Numbered from the stretch's first letter, positions 38,651-48,389 are shown. The stretch is DNA of 64,000 nucleotides from Faecalicoccus pleomorphus DSM 20574 (GCF_000420345.1 NZ_ATUT01000003.1:60360-124359), one strand, 5' to 3'. Notes: generated from the sequence alone by a model not told the origin. Translations and numbers: made by a program.

Positions 38651-40309
38651 TGCATTCTCTTCTGCCAGATTTGATATCATCTTTTCATCCATCATTGTTT
38701 CATGAAGACTGGCATCAATTTTATCGATTTCTTCAGCCAGATTGACCGCATGATCATTGATTCGATCATAATCCGTTAAGATTCTGGAGAAGGCAATTCC
38801 CAGTTCGCTGGAAATGCTCTTGTCTTTTAAGCCCTGGATCTGAGCTGTTCTCCATTCTTGTGTGTTCTCATCAATCTGATTGTTGTAGTCATCTGCCTTT
38901 TGCAGATTAAAGATATAATCATACATTTTAAATGTACGTTTTTTCATCTTACGTAGAATACGTTTTTCGTTTTCGCTCATCTGTTCTTTTGTCGTCACCA
39001 AAGCTTGACGATCCATGTTGATCGCATAATCACTGATACGTTCAATATCAACTAACATCGTATAATATGCCGTCAGTGCTTTGGATGTTTCCATATTCAG
39101 ATTGGCATTTCCAAAGGCATCAGAAATATATTTGGAAATGGCGCTATTCAAGAAGTTAACAGCCGCTTCTCTTTTCTGAATCGATTTGGAACGATCTTCT
39201 TTATAGTTGATCAACTGATCAAAGGCATCCGATACATTGGTATAGGCAAGTTTCATCATGCGCATGACTTCATCATTGACCTGCTGCACATTGATGGCCG
39301 ACTGACCAATCAGCTTATTACTCTTTGGTAATGGCTGCAGATAAATCAAACCTTCGGAATCCACAGACAGCTTTTCACTTGGAAGAACGTGCTGGGCAAA
39401 AGCTGCTAAATAAGTTCCAAACGGCAACAACAACAGTGTGGTGACCACATTAAACAACGTATGCATATTGGCAATCTGTTGAGCTGCATTATCCGGTGAC
39501 CATCCGGCCACAACCGAAGTGAGTGGTGTCAATAAACATACCGTAGTAAAGATGATTGTACCGATGATATTAAAACTCAAGTGAATAATCGTTGTCTGCT
39601 TGGCTTCTCGGCCTGTACCAATCGATGCCAACACAGCGGTGATACATGTACCGATATTTTGTCCAAACAATACGAATACGGCTCCATCCAAACCAATCAA
39701 ACCGCTTCGTGCCAATGCCTGTAAGATACCAACAGAAGCGGAAGAGCTCTGAATGATGGCGGTAAATACAGCACCCACCAAAATACCGATGACCGGATTG
39801 GAGAAATTCGTGATCAGTGAAATAAAGGTTTCGGATTCACGTAATGGCTCCATTGCGGTGGACATCATATCCATACCAATAAACAAAATACCCAGACCGG
39901 CAATGATCGACCCAAAATAATGAAGCTTTGGATTCTTTAAAAATACGATCAATACGACACCGGCAAAGGCAATCAGCGGTGCAATCTCACTGACATTCAG
40001 TGCCACCAGCTGTCCGGTGATGGTCGTACCGATATTGGCACCCATGATGATCCAAACAGCCTGCTGCAGGCTCATCAAACGGGCATTTACAAATCCAACA
40101 ACCATGACTGTTGTAGCACTACTGGATTGAATGATGGCTGTGATCACAGCCCCCACGATAACACCAAGAATACGATTGGATGTCAGCTTTTCCAGGATGG
40201 TCTTCAACCGGTCACCGGCTGCTTTTTCCAGACCATCGGACATCATCTGCATCCCATACAAAAACAGGGCCAGTCCTCCTAGTAACCCCAAAACCAAAGA
40301 TATGTCCAT
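38648..40309 (-). CDS. Na/Pi cotransporter family protein with PhoU-like domain
   Basis: 553 residues. Two inverted NptA/PhoU-transporter repeats, each with the QSSSA motif (IIQSSSATTVM near 70 and IIQSSSASVGI near 200), form the membrane part (about 1-320). A PhoU-like helical domain occupies about 340-550. Probably sodium-coupled phosphate movement. An upstream ATG at 40366 is open, but AGGAGAG just before 40309 and the hydrophobic MDISLVLGLLGG opening favour this start. Monocistronic. Confidence 0.9.
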   Translation of the reverse strand: MDISLVLGLLGGLALFLYGMQMMSDGLEKAAGDRLKTILEKLTSNRILGVIVGAVITAIIQSSSATTVMVVGFVNARLMSLQQAVWIIMGANIGTTITGQLVALNVSEIAPLIAFAGVVLIVFLKNPKLHYFGSIIAGLGILFIGMDMMSTAMEPLRESETFISLITNFSNPVIGILVGAVFTAIIQSSSASVGILQALARSGLIGLDGAVFVLFGQNIGTCITAVLASIGTGREAKQTTIIHLSFNIIGTIIFTTVCLLTPLTSVVAGWSPDNAAQQIANMHTLFNVVTTLLLLPFGTYLAAFAQHVLPSEKLSVDSEGLIYLQPLPKSNKLIGQSAINVQQVNDEVMRMMKLAYTNVSDAFDQLINYKEDRSKSIQKREAAVNFLNSAISKYISDAFGNANLNMETSKALTAYYTMLVDIERISDYAINMDRQALVTTKEQMSENEKRILRKMKKRTFKMYDYIFNLQKADDYNNQIDENTQEWRTAQIQGLKDKSISSELGIAFSRILTDYDRINDHAVNLAEEIDKIDASLHETMMDEKMISNLAEENA

Positions 40310-40410
40310 AACTCTCTCCTCATCAACGTCTAAATTGATAAAATTGTATGATAGCGCAGTGCGCATATCCTCTTACATAATAAAAGGCAAAGCTATGGAT
40401 TGCAATAAAA

Positions 40411-40442
40411 ATTTTTACAAAAGATTAACCAAACCTTAATCT
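40411..40442 (-). terminator. probable terminator of the glycolipid-dut operon
   Basis: Minus strand AGATTAA/TTAATCT stem followed by TTTTGTAAAAATTTTT, 14 nt after the dut stop. Confidence 0.5.
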
Positions 40443-40455
40443 CTTCTTAACAAAA

Positions 40456-40956
40456 CTATTTACCGGAACTTCCTAAACGACCTGATCCTCTCTGGGATTC
40501 TATCTGTTGTAAGGCTTCATAGGAAATCTCTTCGCTCTCTAAAGAAGGCATGACTAAAAGCACACCTTGACAAATGGCTTTTTCATAAGGATAGATCAAA
40601 ATTTGTTCTTTTTCATAGTCGCTCCATGTATCGACTACTTCTTTTTTCGCAATGCGAATCGGCTTATTATTGACATTGGTTACCGGCGCCATATATTCGC
40701 CACGATAGCCTGAATCAATAACACCGCTGCGCTGTGCCAAGCCTTTGGTACCGGAAGAGCCTCTTTCCTTTAGAATCAGCACATAATTCGCATCAAAGGC
40801 ACTGGCCACCCCTAAAGGTACCAGCTTGGTCGTCAAAGGGGCAATCTCTATATAATCTTCTTCAAAACAAGGATACAGATCATAACCGGCATCTTCTTCT
40901 CGTTTTGTCGGAATGATCGCCTGTTCTTTTACTTTTGCCCAATAAATTTTATTCAT
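40456..40956 (-). CDS. dut: dUTP diphosphatase
   Basis: 166 residues with all five trimeric dUTPase motifs: DAGYDL, ERGSSGTKGLA, GVIDSGYRGEYMAPV, KAICQGVLLV and the C-terminal RGSGRLGSSGK. Converts dUTP to dUMP, keeping uracil out of DNA. It overlaps the deoxyinosine glycosylase gene by 8 nt and is the last gene of a seven-gene operon, so two DNA-hygiene enzymes are made together. Confidence 0.96.
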   Translation of the reverse strand: MNKIYWAKVKEQAIIPTKREEDAGYDLYPCFEEDYIEIAPLTTKLVPLGVASAFDANYVLILKERGSSGTKGLAQRSGVIDSGYRGEYMAPVTNVNNKPIRIAKKEVVDTWSDYEKEQILIYPYEKAICQGVLLVMPSLESEEISYEALQQIESQRGSGRLGSSGK

Positions 40957-41428
40957 GATCTTTCAATTCCTTTCCATAGATCTCTACTAAATCGTTCAAA
41001 CAATATCTGGCATTGGCTGCTGATGTAGAAGGACACACCACGATCGGTATATCCTTATAAAACTTTTTCATTAATGCAGCACTCGTTTTTCCGTTACAGA
41101 TCACTTTTTGTATTGAAGCGTGTTCTTTTAAGAGTTGTTCAATATCATTTGGCATCACATCTCGTATGTCCGCATCCGCACTAGTCTTACGTAAACACGA
41201 ATGACAAACATCCCACAAGGCAATCTGATTTTGTTTTAATAGAAGTAAGCGTTGTTCAATTGTGTCTGCTTCCTGATCAAAGATCACTTCTAACATCTTC
41301 CAAAAGCGATTGGTCTTATTGGCATAATAAAACGATTGTTTTAGACTTTCCACGCTTGGCATGGAGCCCAGGATCAAAATGTGATCATCTGGATGCGTGA
41401 TGGGATCAAAACCTATGATTCGCGACAT
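40949..41428 (-). CDS. DNA-deoxyinosine glycosylase (uracil-DNA glycosylase superfamily, family 6)
   Basis: 159 residues; motif I-like LGSMPSVESL followed by YYANKTNRFWKML matches hypoxanthine-DNA glycosylases, which remove deaminated adenine. A conserved CNGKTSAALMKKF segment and the CPSTSAAN motif occupy the C-terminal half. It overlaps rimO by 16 nt and dut by 8 nt. Confidence 0.87.
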   Translation of the reverse strand: MSRIIGFDPITHPDDHILILGSMPSVESLKQSFYYANKTNRFWKMLEVIFDQEADTIEQRLLLLKQNQIALWDVCHSCLRKTSADADIRDVMPNDIEQLLKEHASIQKVICNGKTSAALMKKFYKDIPIVVCPSTSAANARYCLNDLVEIYGKELKDHE

Positions 41429-42717
41429 ATTCCAATCAAATCATACGTCTTTGCTTCTGTAATCTCTACAGATACGAAGCTTCCGATTTCCAGTTCTCGA
41501 TCCGATGTAAAAATGACCTGTCCATCCACTTCATCCGGTGCATCAGCTTTGGAACGTCCACGATATCGGTTCTTTAACGCTTCTTTTTCTTCGACAAGGA
41601 CTTCAATCACAGATCCTACTTTTTCCTGACTTTTTTTACGAGATATTTCTTCCTGTATAGCCATCAGTTTCAATAAACGACGGTTGGCCACCTCTTCATC
41701 GATTTGTCCGTCCATCGAATATGCCGGTGTGTCTTCTTCTTTGGAGTATGTAAAAGCACCCATACGATCCCATTCAATATCCTGAATGAACGAAACCATC
41801 TCTTCAAATTCTTCCTCGGTTTCGCCAGGAAAGCCAACGATCATCGTCGTACGAAGTGTAGGTTGATCAAACATCGAGCGTATTTTCTCAACCAGTACTT
41901 TGACATCTTCCTTGGTTCCACGACGATTCATCGCTTTTAACAATCGCGTATTGGCATGCTGCATAGGAATATCAAAATACGGTAATACCTTGTCACATTC
42001 CTTCATCGCCACTAACAGTTCATCATCGATTTCATCCGGATACATATACAAGATACGAATCCAGTGCAGTTCTTCTACCGCATTGACTTCTCGAATCAAA
42101 TGGGCCAGTTGTAAGCTTCCATAGTTATCCAAACCATATTTAGTCGTATCCTGGGCAATCAATGTCAGCTCTTTTACACCGATCGAAGCTAAATGTCGGA
42201 CTTCTTTCATGACTTCTTCGATTGACTTGCTTCTTTGATCCCCACGAATCAGTGGAATGGCACAATATGTACAATGATTGGAACAGCCATCACTGATCTT
42301 ACAATACGCCCGATATGGCAAAGATGTCAGCACTCTTTGATCTGGTTCTATATTTTTATCAAAAGAGCCATCCAGCACCTTTTCCAAACGCTTGGCAAAT
42401 TGTCCATAATCACGAATCGGGATCACCGCATCAATTTCCGGGATTTCCTCTTCCAGACTTTGTGTATAACGCTGGGCCAGACAGCCACAAACGATCAGCT
42501 TCGTTAAATTCTTCTCTTTATATTTAGCCATTTCAAAAATCGTCGAAATGGATTCTTCCTTAGCCGATTCAATAAAGCCACATGTATTGATGATGATCAC
42601 ATCTGCCAGTGCCGGATTGGAAATGATCTGATGCCCGTTTGCCTGCAGCATTCCCATGATTTCTTCCGAATCCACCAGATTTTTACAACATCCCAGTGAT
42701 ACAAATCCTATTTTCAT
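41413..42717 (-). CDS. rimO: ribosomal protein S12 methylthiotransferase RimO
   Basis: 434 residues, radical-SAM enzyme that methylthiolates an Asp of S12. The N-terminal UPF0004 domain opens with KIGFVSLGCCKNLVDSEEIM, the radical-SAM motif is CSNHCTYCAIP (near residue 142), and a TRAM domain closes the protein. RimO rather than MiaB or MtaB is chosen from the opening and the SDGCSNHC context. Its ATG overlaps the yhaM stop. Confidence 0.95.
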   Translation of the reverse strand: MKIGFVSLGCCKNLVDSEEIMGMLQANGHQIISNPALADVIIINTCGFIESAKEESISTIFEMAKYKEKNLTKLIVCGCLAQRYTQSLEEEIPEIDAVIPIRDYGQFAKRLEKVLDGSFDKNIEPDQRVLTSLPYRAYCKISDGCSNHCTYCAIPLIRGDQRSKSIEEVMKEVRHLASIGVKELTLIAQDTTKYGLDNYGSLQLAHLIREVNAVEELHWIRILYMYPDEIDDELLVAMKECDKVLPYFDIPMQHANTRLLKAMNRRGTKEDVKVLVEKIRSMFDQPTLRTTMIVGFPGETEEEFEEMVSFIQDIEWDRMGAFTYSKEEDTPAYSMDGQIDEEVANRRLLKLMAIQEEISRKKSQEKVGSVIEVLVEEKEALKNRYRGRSKADAPDEVDGQVIFTSDRELEIGSFVSVEITEAKTYDLIGICRES

Positions 42718-43643
42718 TCTTCATCCTTCTTTCGATAAATCATACGATTTTCCAAGGCAAAGACACGTGGCCCAAACTGCCCCGGCTTTGTCTGCTCCAG
42801 ACTCTGTTTCATCATATATAAGCGTGAATCCAGATTATCCAACAAGTTTAAGACTTCTGCTTCCGGAATCATCGGTAAAACCGGTGATCCAAATTCCATC
42901 TTTCCATGATGACTTAATATCATGTGTTTCAACAAAGTCACACACTCTTCATCCTGTACGCCTTCTTCCCTGGCTACCTGATCGATATAGGATGCCATGA
43001 TACTGATGTGACCCAGAAGATTTCCTTCCATCGTATATTCCGGCAAGACCGGTTGTGATAGTTCAACGGTTTTTCCGACATCATGCAGCAGGACACCCGC
43101 ATACAAAAGATCGGCATCCAGCCAAGTATATTCGCTAACTACATGCTTAGCCATACGAAGCATGCATAAAGTGTGGTAGGCAAGTCCTCCCACAAAATTA
43201 TGATGATTCTTGGTAGCTGCCGGATAGCTGTAAAATTCTTCCTGTTTTTGATCTAAAATACGCAAAACGACCTTCTGAAGCGTCTCATTTTTCATTGCTA
43301 AGACCACTTCCATGATTTCTTCTTCCATTTCTGTTTTGCTCATGGGCGCATTTTGTACATAATCATTGACATTTTTTCCTTCCAAAGGAATCAGCTTACG
43401 CACACGCAATTGGATCGCATTGCGATGAAATAAGATATCACCATGCGCTTCTACGACCATTCCTGTCGTATATTGTGCAATCATTTCCTCTGTCAGATTC
43501 CAGAATTTAGCATCCAATGTACCACTTGAATCTTCTAAAGCCAGTGAAAGATATGGTGTATTCTTAGCTGTCTTTCCTCTTTCACATCGGGCAATCAAAC
43601 ACTCTAAAGTAATCGGCCCTTCTTTTACTATATCCTTTATCAT
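42714..43643 (-). CDS. yhaM: 3'-5' exoribonuclease YhaM
   Basis: 309 residues: OB-fold nucleic-acid-binding domain (about 10-95) and HD phosphohydrolase domain with HHNFVGGLAYHTLCM, LLHDVGK and ILSHHG metal motifs. Processes RNA and DNA 3' ends. Stop and start overlaps by 4 nt on both sides (GT-RecX upstream, rimO downstream) place it firmly in the operon. Confidence 0.95.
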   Translation of the reverse strand: MIKDIVKEGPITLECLIARCERGKTAKNTPYLSLALEDSSGTLDAKFWNLTEEMIAQYTTGMVVEAHGDILFHRNAIQLRVRKLIPLEGKNVNDYVQNAPMSKTEMEEEIMEVVLAMKNETLQKVVLRILDQKQEEFYSYPAATKNHHNFVGGLAYHTLCMLRMAKHVVSEYTWLDADLLYAGVLLHDVGKTVELSQPVLPEYTMEGNLLGHISIMASYIDQVAREEGVQDEECVTLLKHMILSHHGKMEFGSPVLPMIPEAEVLNLLDNLDSRLYMMKQSLEQTKPGQFGPRVFALENRMIYRKKDEE

Positions 43644-45601
43644 TTTGACTCACTTTCTAATACTTCATCGATCTGCATGACAGAAAACCCTTTACGCAGA
43701 CAATAAATACGAATCTTATTGGTTCTTTTCGGCTCTTCCAAAGATGCATACATACGCTTTGCCTTTTTTAGACTAAGATATAAAGCTTCCTTTTCATCTC
43801 CATCCAGTTCAATGGAATCACCGGCTTGTTTGGCCACATCGACCGAATATCCCTTTGAGATCAATTTTTGTATGATCGTCTGTCTTTTCAAGCGATCGCT
43901 TTGTTCACGGATCGTAGCCATGATACGCTGGGCACTTTTCATGGCCGCATTCAGCTCATCTTCCTGCTCCACCTGCGCACAGGCTTCTTCAATATAAGAC
44001 TGTGCTACACCGGCTTCTTTAAGTTTGGAAGCAATCTTCTTTTTCCCATATCCATACGTAGACCAAACCTGTACTTTGTCTAAGGCATATTGACGATCAT
44101 CGATCCAATGACGTTTCTCAAATTCCTCTACAATACTTTCAGCTTCTTCCTGACTGAGATCCAGCTTTCGCATAGCCGTTTTTTTAATTTGATAGACTGT
44201 ATGATCTTTTTGAAAGACCTTCTTTTTTAATATGCTGTACGCTTTATAGTAATTCTGCATTGCCAGATAGTCTTCTACGATATAGGCATCCAGTTCCGTT
44301 CGCAAAGCAATTTTTAAATCAAAATAATCATCGACCGGCAATCGTAATGTCACCGGTTCTTCATCACTGTCTCGTTTTAAGGTCAGCTTCACAAAATCAT
44401 CGACCATCTTTACCTTTTCTACGGTAAAGGCACGATGATACGAATCGATGGCCTGTTCATAGACAGCTAATGCCTTAGAGGCAAACATGCTTGTCGAATA
44501 TGGCTTTGTCTTTTCTACACATTGTACCTGCATTTCTTGTTTTTCCTGATCCGATAAAGAAAAATACGTTTCCCATTTGCGCAACAATTCTTCTTCATCA
44601 TCAAAGTAATAGCCGGTCTGTCCTTCTTCCAACAATTCACTTAACACCTCATCACGACGCCCAAAGATCGGCAATCCGGTTGCCAAAGCTTCCAAGTACG
44701 TCATGCCTTGTGTTTCGGTCAAAGAAGCGGAAACAAAACAATCAAAAGCCGCATAGTAATAGGCAATTTGTTCCTTGGGTTTCTTCCCTAAAAAATGAAC
44801 ACGGTCTTCCACATTACACTGTGCCGCAATTTCTTTGTAGTAGTCTTCATCGGTCCCTCCACCAACTATGACCAGATGCAAATGTGGATCGCTGCTTTTG
44901 GCGATGGCGCGAATAGGCATATCAATGGATTTTTCTTTGGCGATACGACCGACAAAGACAACGACATGCTCTTCTTTTCGCAGGCCGATTTCTTCCCGAA
45001 GATGTTCGATACGCTCTTGGTCCAGCTTGTCTTTTTCAAACAAAGAAAGATCCAACCCGGTAGGCACGATGTAAATAGGAGTCGTCACACCGTATTGGAT
45101 CAAAGCTTGTTTTGTCTTTTCACTGGGAGCGATCACAGCCTGTGCCCCATTTCCCAACATTCGTGATAGGGACTGTACGGCTTTACGTCCCATCTTTTCT
45201 ATTGTTTCGATATCCAGAGGATTGACATAGTGCGTATAATCCTCATACATCGTATGATACGTATAAACAAGCGGAATATGTAGTTGTCTTGCCATCTGAC
45301 GGGCAAAGATGCCTACACCGGCTTCCGTTTGTACATGAATCACATCCAGATTCATATCGCGAATATATTTTTCCGCACCGATCTGAATCGGACTGGACAT
45401 CTTATATCCATAAAACTTTTTAAGCTCCAGTCCTCCCAAACGAAGAACATGGTCCTCCATCACAATATTTGTTCCTTTATGATTGGATACGACATAAACA
45501 GTATGCCCTTTTTTCTCCAAAGCCTCTTTTAACGTCGCAACACTGCTGACAACGCCATTGATATCCGGCAAATAGGCATCTGTAAACAATCCTATGCGCA
45601 T
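43640..45601 (-). CDS. glycolipid glycosyltransferase fused to RecX
   Basis: 653 residues in one frame. Residues about 1-390 form a GT4 glycosyltransferase of the diacylglycerol glucosyltransferase type (RIGLFTDAYLPDINGVVSSV, VGRIAKEKSIDMPIRA, SLTETQGMTYLEALATGLP). From about 400 the protein is a complete RecX: a beta-rich N-terminal part, then helical repeats such as AYSILKKKVFQKDHTVYQIK and DDRQYALDKVQVWSTYGYGK, ending IRIYCLRKGFSVMQIDEVLE. RecX normally modulates RecA. No stop, start or ribosome site is seen at the joint. The neighbours are glycolipid synthesis genes upstream and RNA/DNA enzymes downstream. Confidence 0.9.
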   Translation of the reverse strand: MRIGLFTDAYLPDINGVVSSVATLKEALEKKGHTVYVVSNHKGTNIVMEDHVLRLGGLELKKFYGYKMSSPIQIGAEKYIRDMNLDVIHVQTEAGVGIFARQMARQLHIPLVYTYHTMYEDYTHYVNPLDIETIEKMGRKAVQSLSRMLGNGAQAVIAPSEKTKQALIQYGVTTPIYIVPTGLDLSLFEKDKLDQERIEHLREEIGLRKEEHVVVFVGRIAKEKSIDMPIRAIAKSSDPHLHLVIVGGGTDEDYYKEIAAQCNVEDRVHFLGKKPKEQIAYYYAAFDCFVSASLTETQGMTYLEALATGLPIFGRRDEVLSELLEEGQTGYYFDDEEELLRKWETYFSLSDQEKQEMQVQCVEKTKPYSTSMFASKALAVYEQAIDSYHRAFTVEKVKMVDDFVKLTLKRDSDEEPVTLRLPVDDYFDLKIALRTELDAYIVEDYLAMQNYYKAYSILKKKVFQKDHTVYQIKKTAMRKLDLSQEEAESIVEEFEKRHWIDDRQYALDKVQVWSTYGYGKKKIASKLKEAGVAQSYIEEACAQVEQEDELNAAMKSAQRIMATIREQSDRLKRQTIIQKLISKGYSVDVAKQAGDSIELDGDEKEALYLSLKKAKRMYASLEEPKRTNKIRIYCLRKGFSVMQIDEVLESESK

Positions 45602-45609
45602 AAACCCTC

Positions 45610-46659
45610 CTAATGTATCTGAATGGAATCTTCTTTTCCTTTCGATTCTTTTCGGATGTAATAGTTTTTAGCACCCATAAAACAGATTCCACCTAATAAT
45701 AAAACAATATGGTATGTCGAAAAACGCCACAGGATCATCACGGCACTGGTCAAAGTGCCCATCAAACCTGTAAACAATAAATTAAATACAACTTCGGTTC
45801 CGCCACTGGCACCCGGAATCGGAATAAAGCTATTGGCCATGGTAACAAAGCTACTTAATGCGATCACATCCAACAACGAAGAGATTCCCAACGGAATATG
45901 AAGGGCCAAACCGATAAAATACGGCAATGAAAACAACAGCGTTAATCGTACTGTATTGATCAGGGCACAAATGATGATACGTTTGATATCCGTAGAAAGA
46001 CTCTTGATTTCCTTTGTGAAGGAAGTCATCTGCAGATTCCAGGAATCTCTTGTCTTTTCCGGATTCTTTAAGATGTGCAACTTTCCTAACAGACGGGCAA
46101 AAAAGCCGGCCAAACGAATATATACCTTAGGAAACAGCGCCATGGTATAAAGCGCCAATATGACGATCGCATTGACCGCATAGCCCAAAAGAATCACATT
46201 AAACCATGCCGATTGGGCACTGTAATAGCCAAACCGCAGCAGAAACAAAATCGTCACATAGATCATCATCGTCGTCTGATAGATGATAAAATCAGCCCAG
46301 AGAAGACTGGCCGCATCCGATACCTTCATTCCTTGTTTGTTCATGATATAAGCCTGGGCAAACTGTCCTCCGGTACTGCTTGGGGTAATGCCCGCAAAAA
46401 AAGTACCGACAAATGCGACCAGAATTCCTTTACCCACCGAATACTTATGAACATATTTTCTTCCCAGAACAAAATACACAAATCCCCATACGACCGTATA
46501 AAGGATACCCCAGCATAAAATAATCACCAGAGAAAAGATATTGATTTGTGAGATTGCTTCCAGAACTTCTCGATAATTATCTTTTAAGGCAAACCATAAA
46601 ACGCCAATCGTTAATAAGAAGATAATCAGAAAGTTCAGCACGTATTTACTTTTTTTCAT
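45610..46659 (-). CDS. YbhN/lysylphosphatidylglycerol-synthetase-type membrane protein (flippase-like)
   Basis: 349 residues, about eight membrane helices, with the family motif FAGITPSSTGGQFAQAY and a later IPGASGGTE. In Gram-positive glycolipid clusters (lafABC-like) a gene of this family accompanies the two glycosyltransferases, perhaps moving glycolipids across the membrane. It overlaps the upstream glycosyltransferase gene by 4 nt. Confidence 0.88.
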   Translation of the reverse strand: MKKSKYVLNFLIIFLLTIGVLWFALKDNYREVLEAISQINIFSLVIILCWGILYTVVWGFVYFVLGRKYVHKYSVGKGILVAFVGTFFAGITPSSTGGQFAQAYIMNKQGMKVSDAASLLWADFIIYQTTMMIYVTILFLLRFGYYSAQSAWFNVILLGYAVNAIVILALYTMALFPKVYIRLAGFFARLLGKLHILKNPEKTRDSWNLQMTSFTKEIKSLSTDIKRIIICALINTVRLTLLFSLPYFIGLALHIPLGISSLLDVIALSSFVTMANSFIPIPGASGGTEVVFNLLFTGLMGTLTSAVMILWRFSTYHIVLLLGGICFMGAKNYYIRKESKGKEDSIQIH

Positions 46660-47759
46660 GATCGTTTCTCTTTTTTTACTTTCTTTTTCTTATTCTTGTT
46701 TTTCTTCTTTTGACGAAGCGCATACTGTTTTTCACCATAAGCGCTTAAATAAAACTCACGCCACATTTGAAGAACATGCTCTTTTGAGTAAAACTCACTT
46801 AAAATTTGTGATTCCAACTGATACTTCGCATAGATTTCCGGATCTTGTTTTAACTTGTTCAAACATTGTACAAAACCATCGTTATCACTTGCCTGCATAT
46901 GATGCCCAAATAAAATGTCTTTGTACAACTCCAGATCTCGTAAGACCAAAGGTGTTTTAAAGTTGATGGCTTCCAATATCGTCATAGGAAATAACTCGTT
47001 ATAGCTTGGCACAAACAAGACATCGGACATATTGTAAAGCGCTACCATTTCCTCACGAGGGACGATTCCTAAAAACTTAACATTTTCCGGCGGATTTTTT
47101 TGCAGCTTGTGTAATTCCTCATAGCCTTCCGTAATCACACCAAAAGAGAAGCCACCAGCCCATACAAAGGTTGTATCTGGCATTTTTTTAGCCACTTCCA
47201 CAAAATCCAGTACACCCTTTCGCGTTTGAACCTGACCGGCTCCTAAAACGACAAAAGCATTCGAATCGATTCCCAATTTTTCACGATACGCATCTCGTGC
47301 CTCTTTCCCTAAAGGATGAAACTTTTCTTTGGAAACATAATTAGGAATATAGTACACATTTTCTCTGGGGATTCCCAGCTTCACAAGATCTTCGATGAAA
47401 ATGGGATTGACCACAACCAAACGATCAGCCGATTTATAAAAAGTAATCAGATAGTTTGAGAAGATCTTGAAGAACGGCGAAGGAATCTTCAAACTTTCAT
47501 CTACTGTTTGCGGTAAAAAATGACAATAGGCGATGTTTACAGCCTTTTTATCTTGCATCTTTACAAAAAATGTAGGATCGATCGTATGAAAATGCTGGAT
47601 ATCCGGTTTACTGGTCCAATCATTGATGGTTACATCAAACAAGTCATTCGCACCTTCCTTGATCAAGGATACCTGTTCTTCATAAGCACTACCAACGCCC
47701 TGTCCATCAATTTTATCGGCACTGGAATACATAATCAGTTTTAATTTTGCGTTTTTCAC
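46656..47759 (-). CDS. GT4 glycosyltransferase, glucosyl-diacylglycerol extending type
   Basis: 367 residues; the opening (MYSSADKIDGQGVGSAY), NIAYCHFLPQTVDESLKIP and EKFHPLG resemble the second enzyme of glycolipid anchor synthesis (LafB-like), which adds a sugar to glucosyl-diacylglycerol. The C-terminal 20 residues are almost all Lys, Arg and Asn, a basic tail suited to binding anionic lipid at the membrane. First gene of the seven-gene operon. The exact sugar is unknown. Confidence 0.87.
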   Translation of the reverse strand: MKNAKLKLIMYSSADKIDGQGVGSAYEEQVSLIKEGANDLFDVTINDWTSKPDIQHFHTIDPTFFVKMQDKKAVNIAYCHFLPQTVDESLKIPSPFFKIFSNYLITFYKSADRLVVVNPIFIEDLVKLGIPRENVYYIPNYVSKEKFHPLGKEARDAYREKLGIDSNAFVVLGAGQVQTRKGVLDFVEVAKKMPDTTFVWAGGFSFGVITEGYEELHKLQKNPPENVKFLGIVPREEMVALYNMSDVLFVPSYNELFPMTILEAINFKTPLVLRDLELYKDILFGHHMQASDNDGFVQCLNKLKQDPEIYAKYQLESQILSEFYSKEHVLQMWREFYLSAYGEKQYALRQKKKNKNKKKKVKKEKRS

Positions 47760-47784
47760 TGTAACACTCGCTTTCGTTTATCCT

Positions 47785-47790
47785 ATTATA
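47785..47790 (-). promoter_or_regulatory. -10 box of the glycolipid operon
   Basis: Minus strand TATAAT about 25 nt upstream of the first gene, with a weak TTTCCT -35 at 17 nt. Confidence 0.5.
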
Positions 47791-47813
47791 ACAAATAACT
47801 CCTAGAAAGGAAA

Positions 47814-47846
47814 AGCGCCTATTTATCGCTACAATAAACAGGCGCT
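47814..47846 (-). terminator. terminator of the EIIA operon
   Basis: 13-bp stem with one mismatch (AGCGCCTATTTAT / ATAAACAGGCGCT), followed on the minus strand by TTTTCC. It separates the EIIA operon from the glycolipid promoter. The remaining 47847-47979 has no gene. Confidence 0.65.
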
Positions 47847-47979
47847 CTTCCGGAAAGTTTTTAAGAAAGGGAATTTTGATTATGAAGTGAGCCTCTATCC
47901 TTGGCTCGGTTATACTATACAAAACAATATTGAGATTGTTATGGACAGAATATGTGAGAGTTTGTGATAGTCATTTAAA

Positions 47980-48381
47980 CTATTTTACAAGCCCACTGAT
48001 TCCCTTTTTTGCCTCTTCAATCAAGGTTTCCTTTAACAAATGCAAATCTTCAATGTGATCCTTTTTAAACACCGCTTCTAAAACCATCGGCATGTTCATG
48101 CCACCGATAACGATGGTCTGCTCCTCCCGATTCTTGTTTTCCAAGACCGAAAGGGCATTAAGGATCGGCGAGCCGCTCAGGATATCCGTCAGTAAAATGA
48201 TCTGATCGTTTTCCGGAATTAAAGAAAATACTTTTTCACATTCTTCCATAAAAAGACCGGCATCCATATCCTGCTTCAAACAGATTGAATACACTTCTTT
48301 TCGATCACCGGCAATCATTTTCACAACAGAATGCATACCTTGCGCCAATTCACCATGACTTATCAATACAATATTTCGCAT
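47980..48381 (-). CDS. solo mannose-type PTS EIIA
   Basis: 133 residues, PTS EIIA-man fold with the phospho-accepting His in IVLISHGELAQGM (about residue 9) and the LLTDILSGSPILNAL segment. An ATG 12 codons upstream is open, but AGGAAAG lies just before 48381. No EIIB, EIIC or EIID genes are nearby, so it may serve a distant system or be regulatory. It overlaps nothing but follows the membrane-protein gene directly. Confidence 0.88.
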   Translation of the reverse strand: MRNIVLISHGELAQGMHSVVKMIAGDRKEVYSICLKQDMDAGLFMEECEKVFSLIPENDQIILLTDILSGSPILNALSVLENKNREEQTIVIGGMNMPMVLEAVFKKDHIEDLHLLKETLIEEAKKGISGLVK

Positions 48382-48389
48382 AATCTTTC

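Noticed and set aside
47713..47922. 69-codon minus-strand frame covering the EIIA terminator
   Set aside because: It runs through a strong terminator hairpin and the glycolipid promoter.
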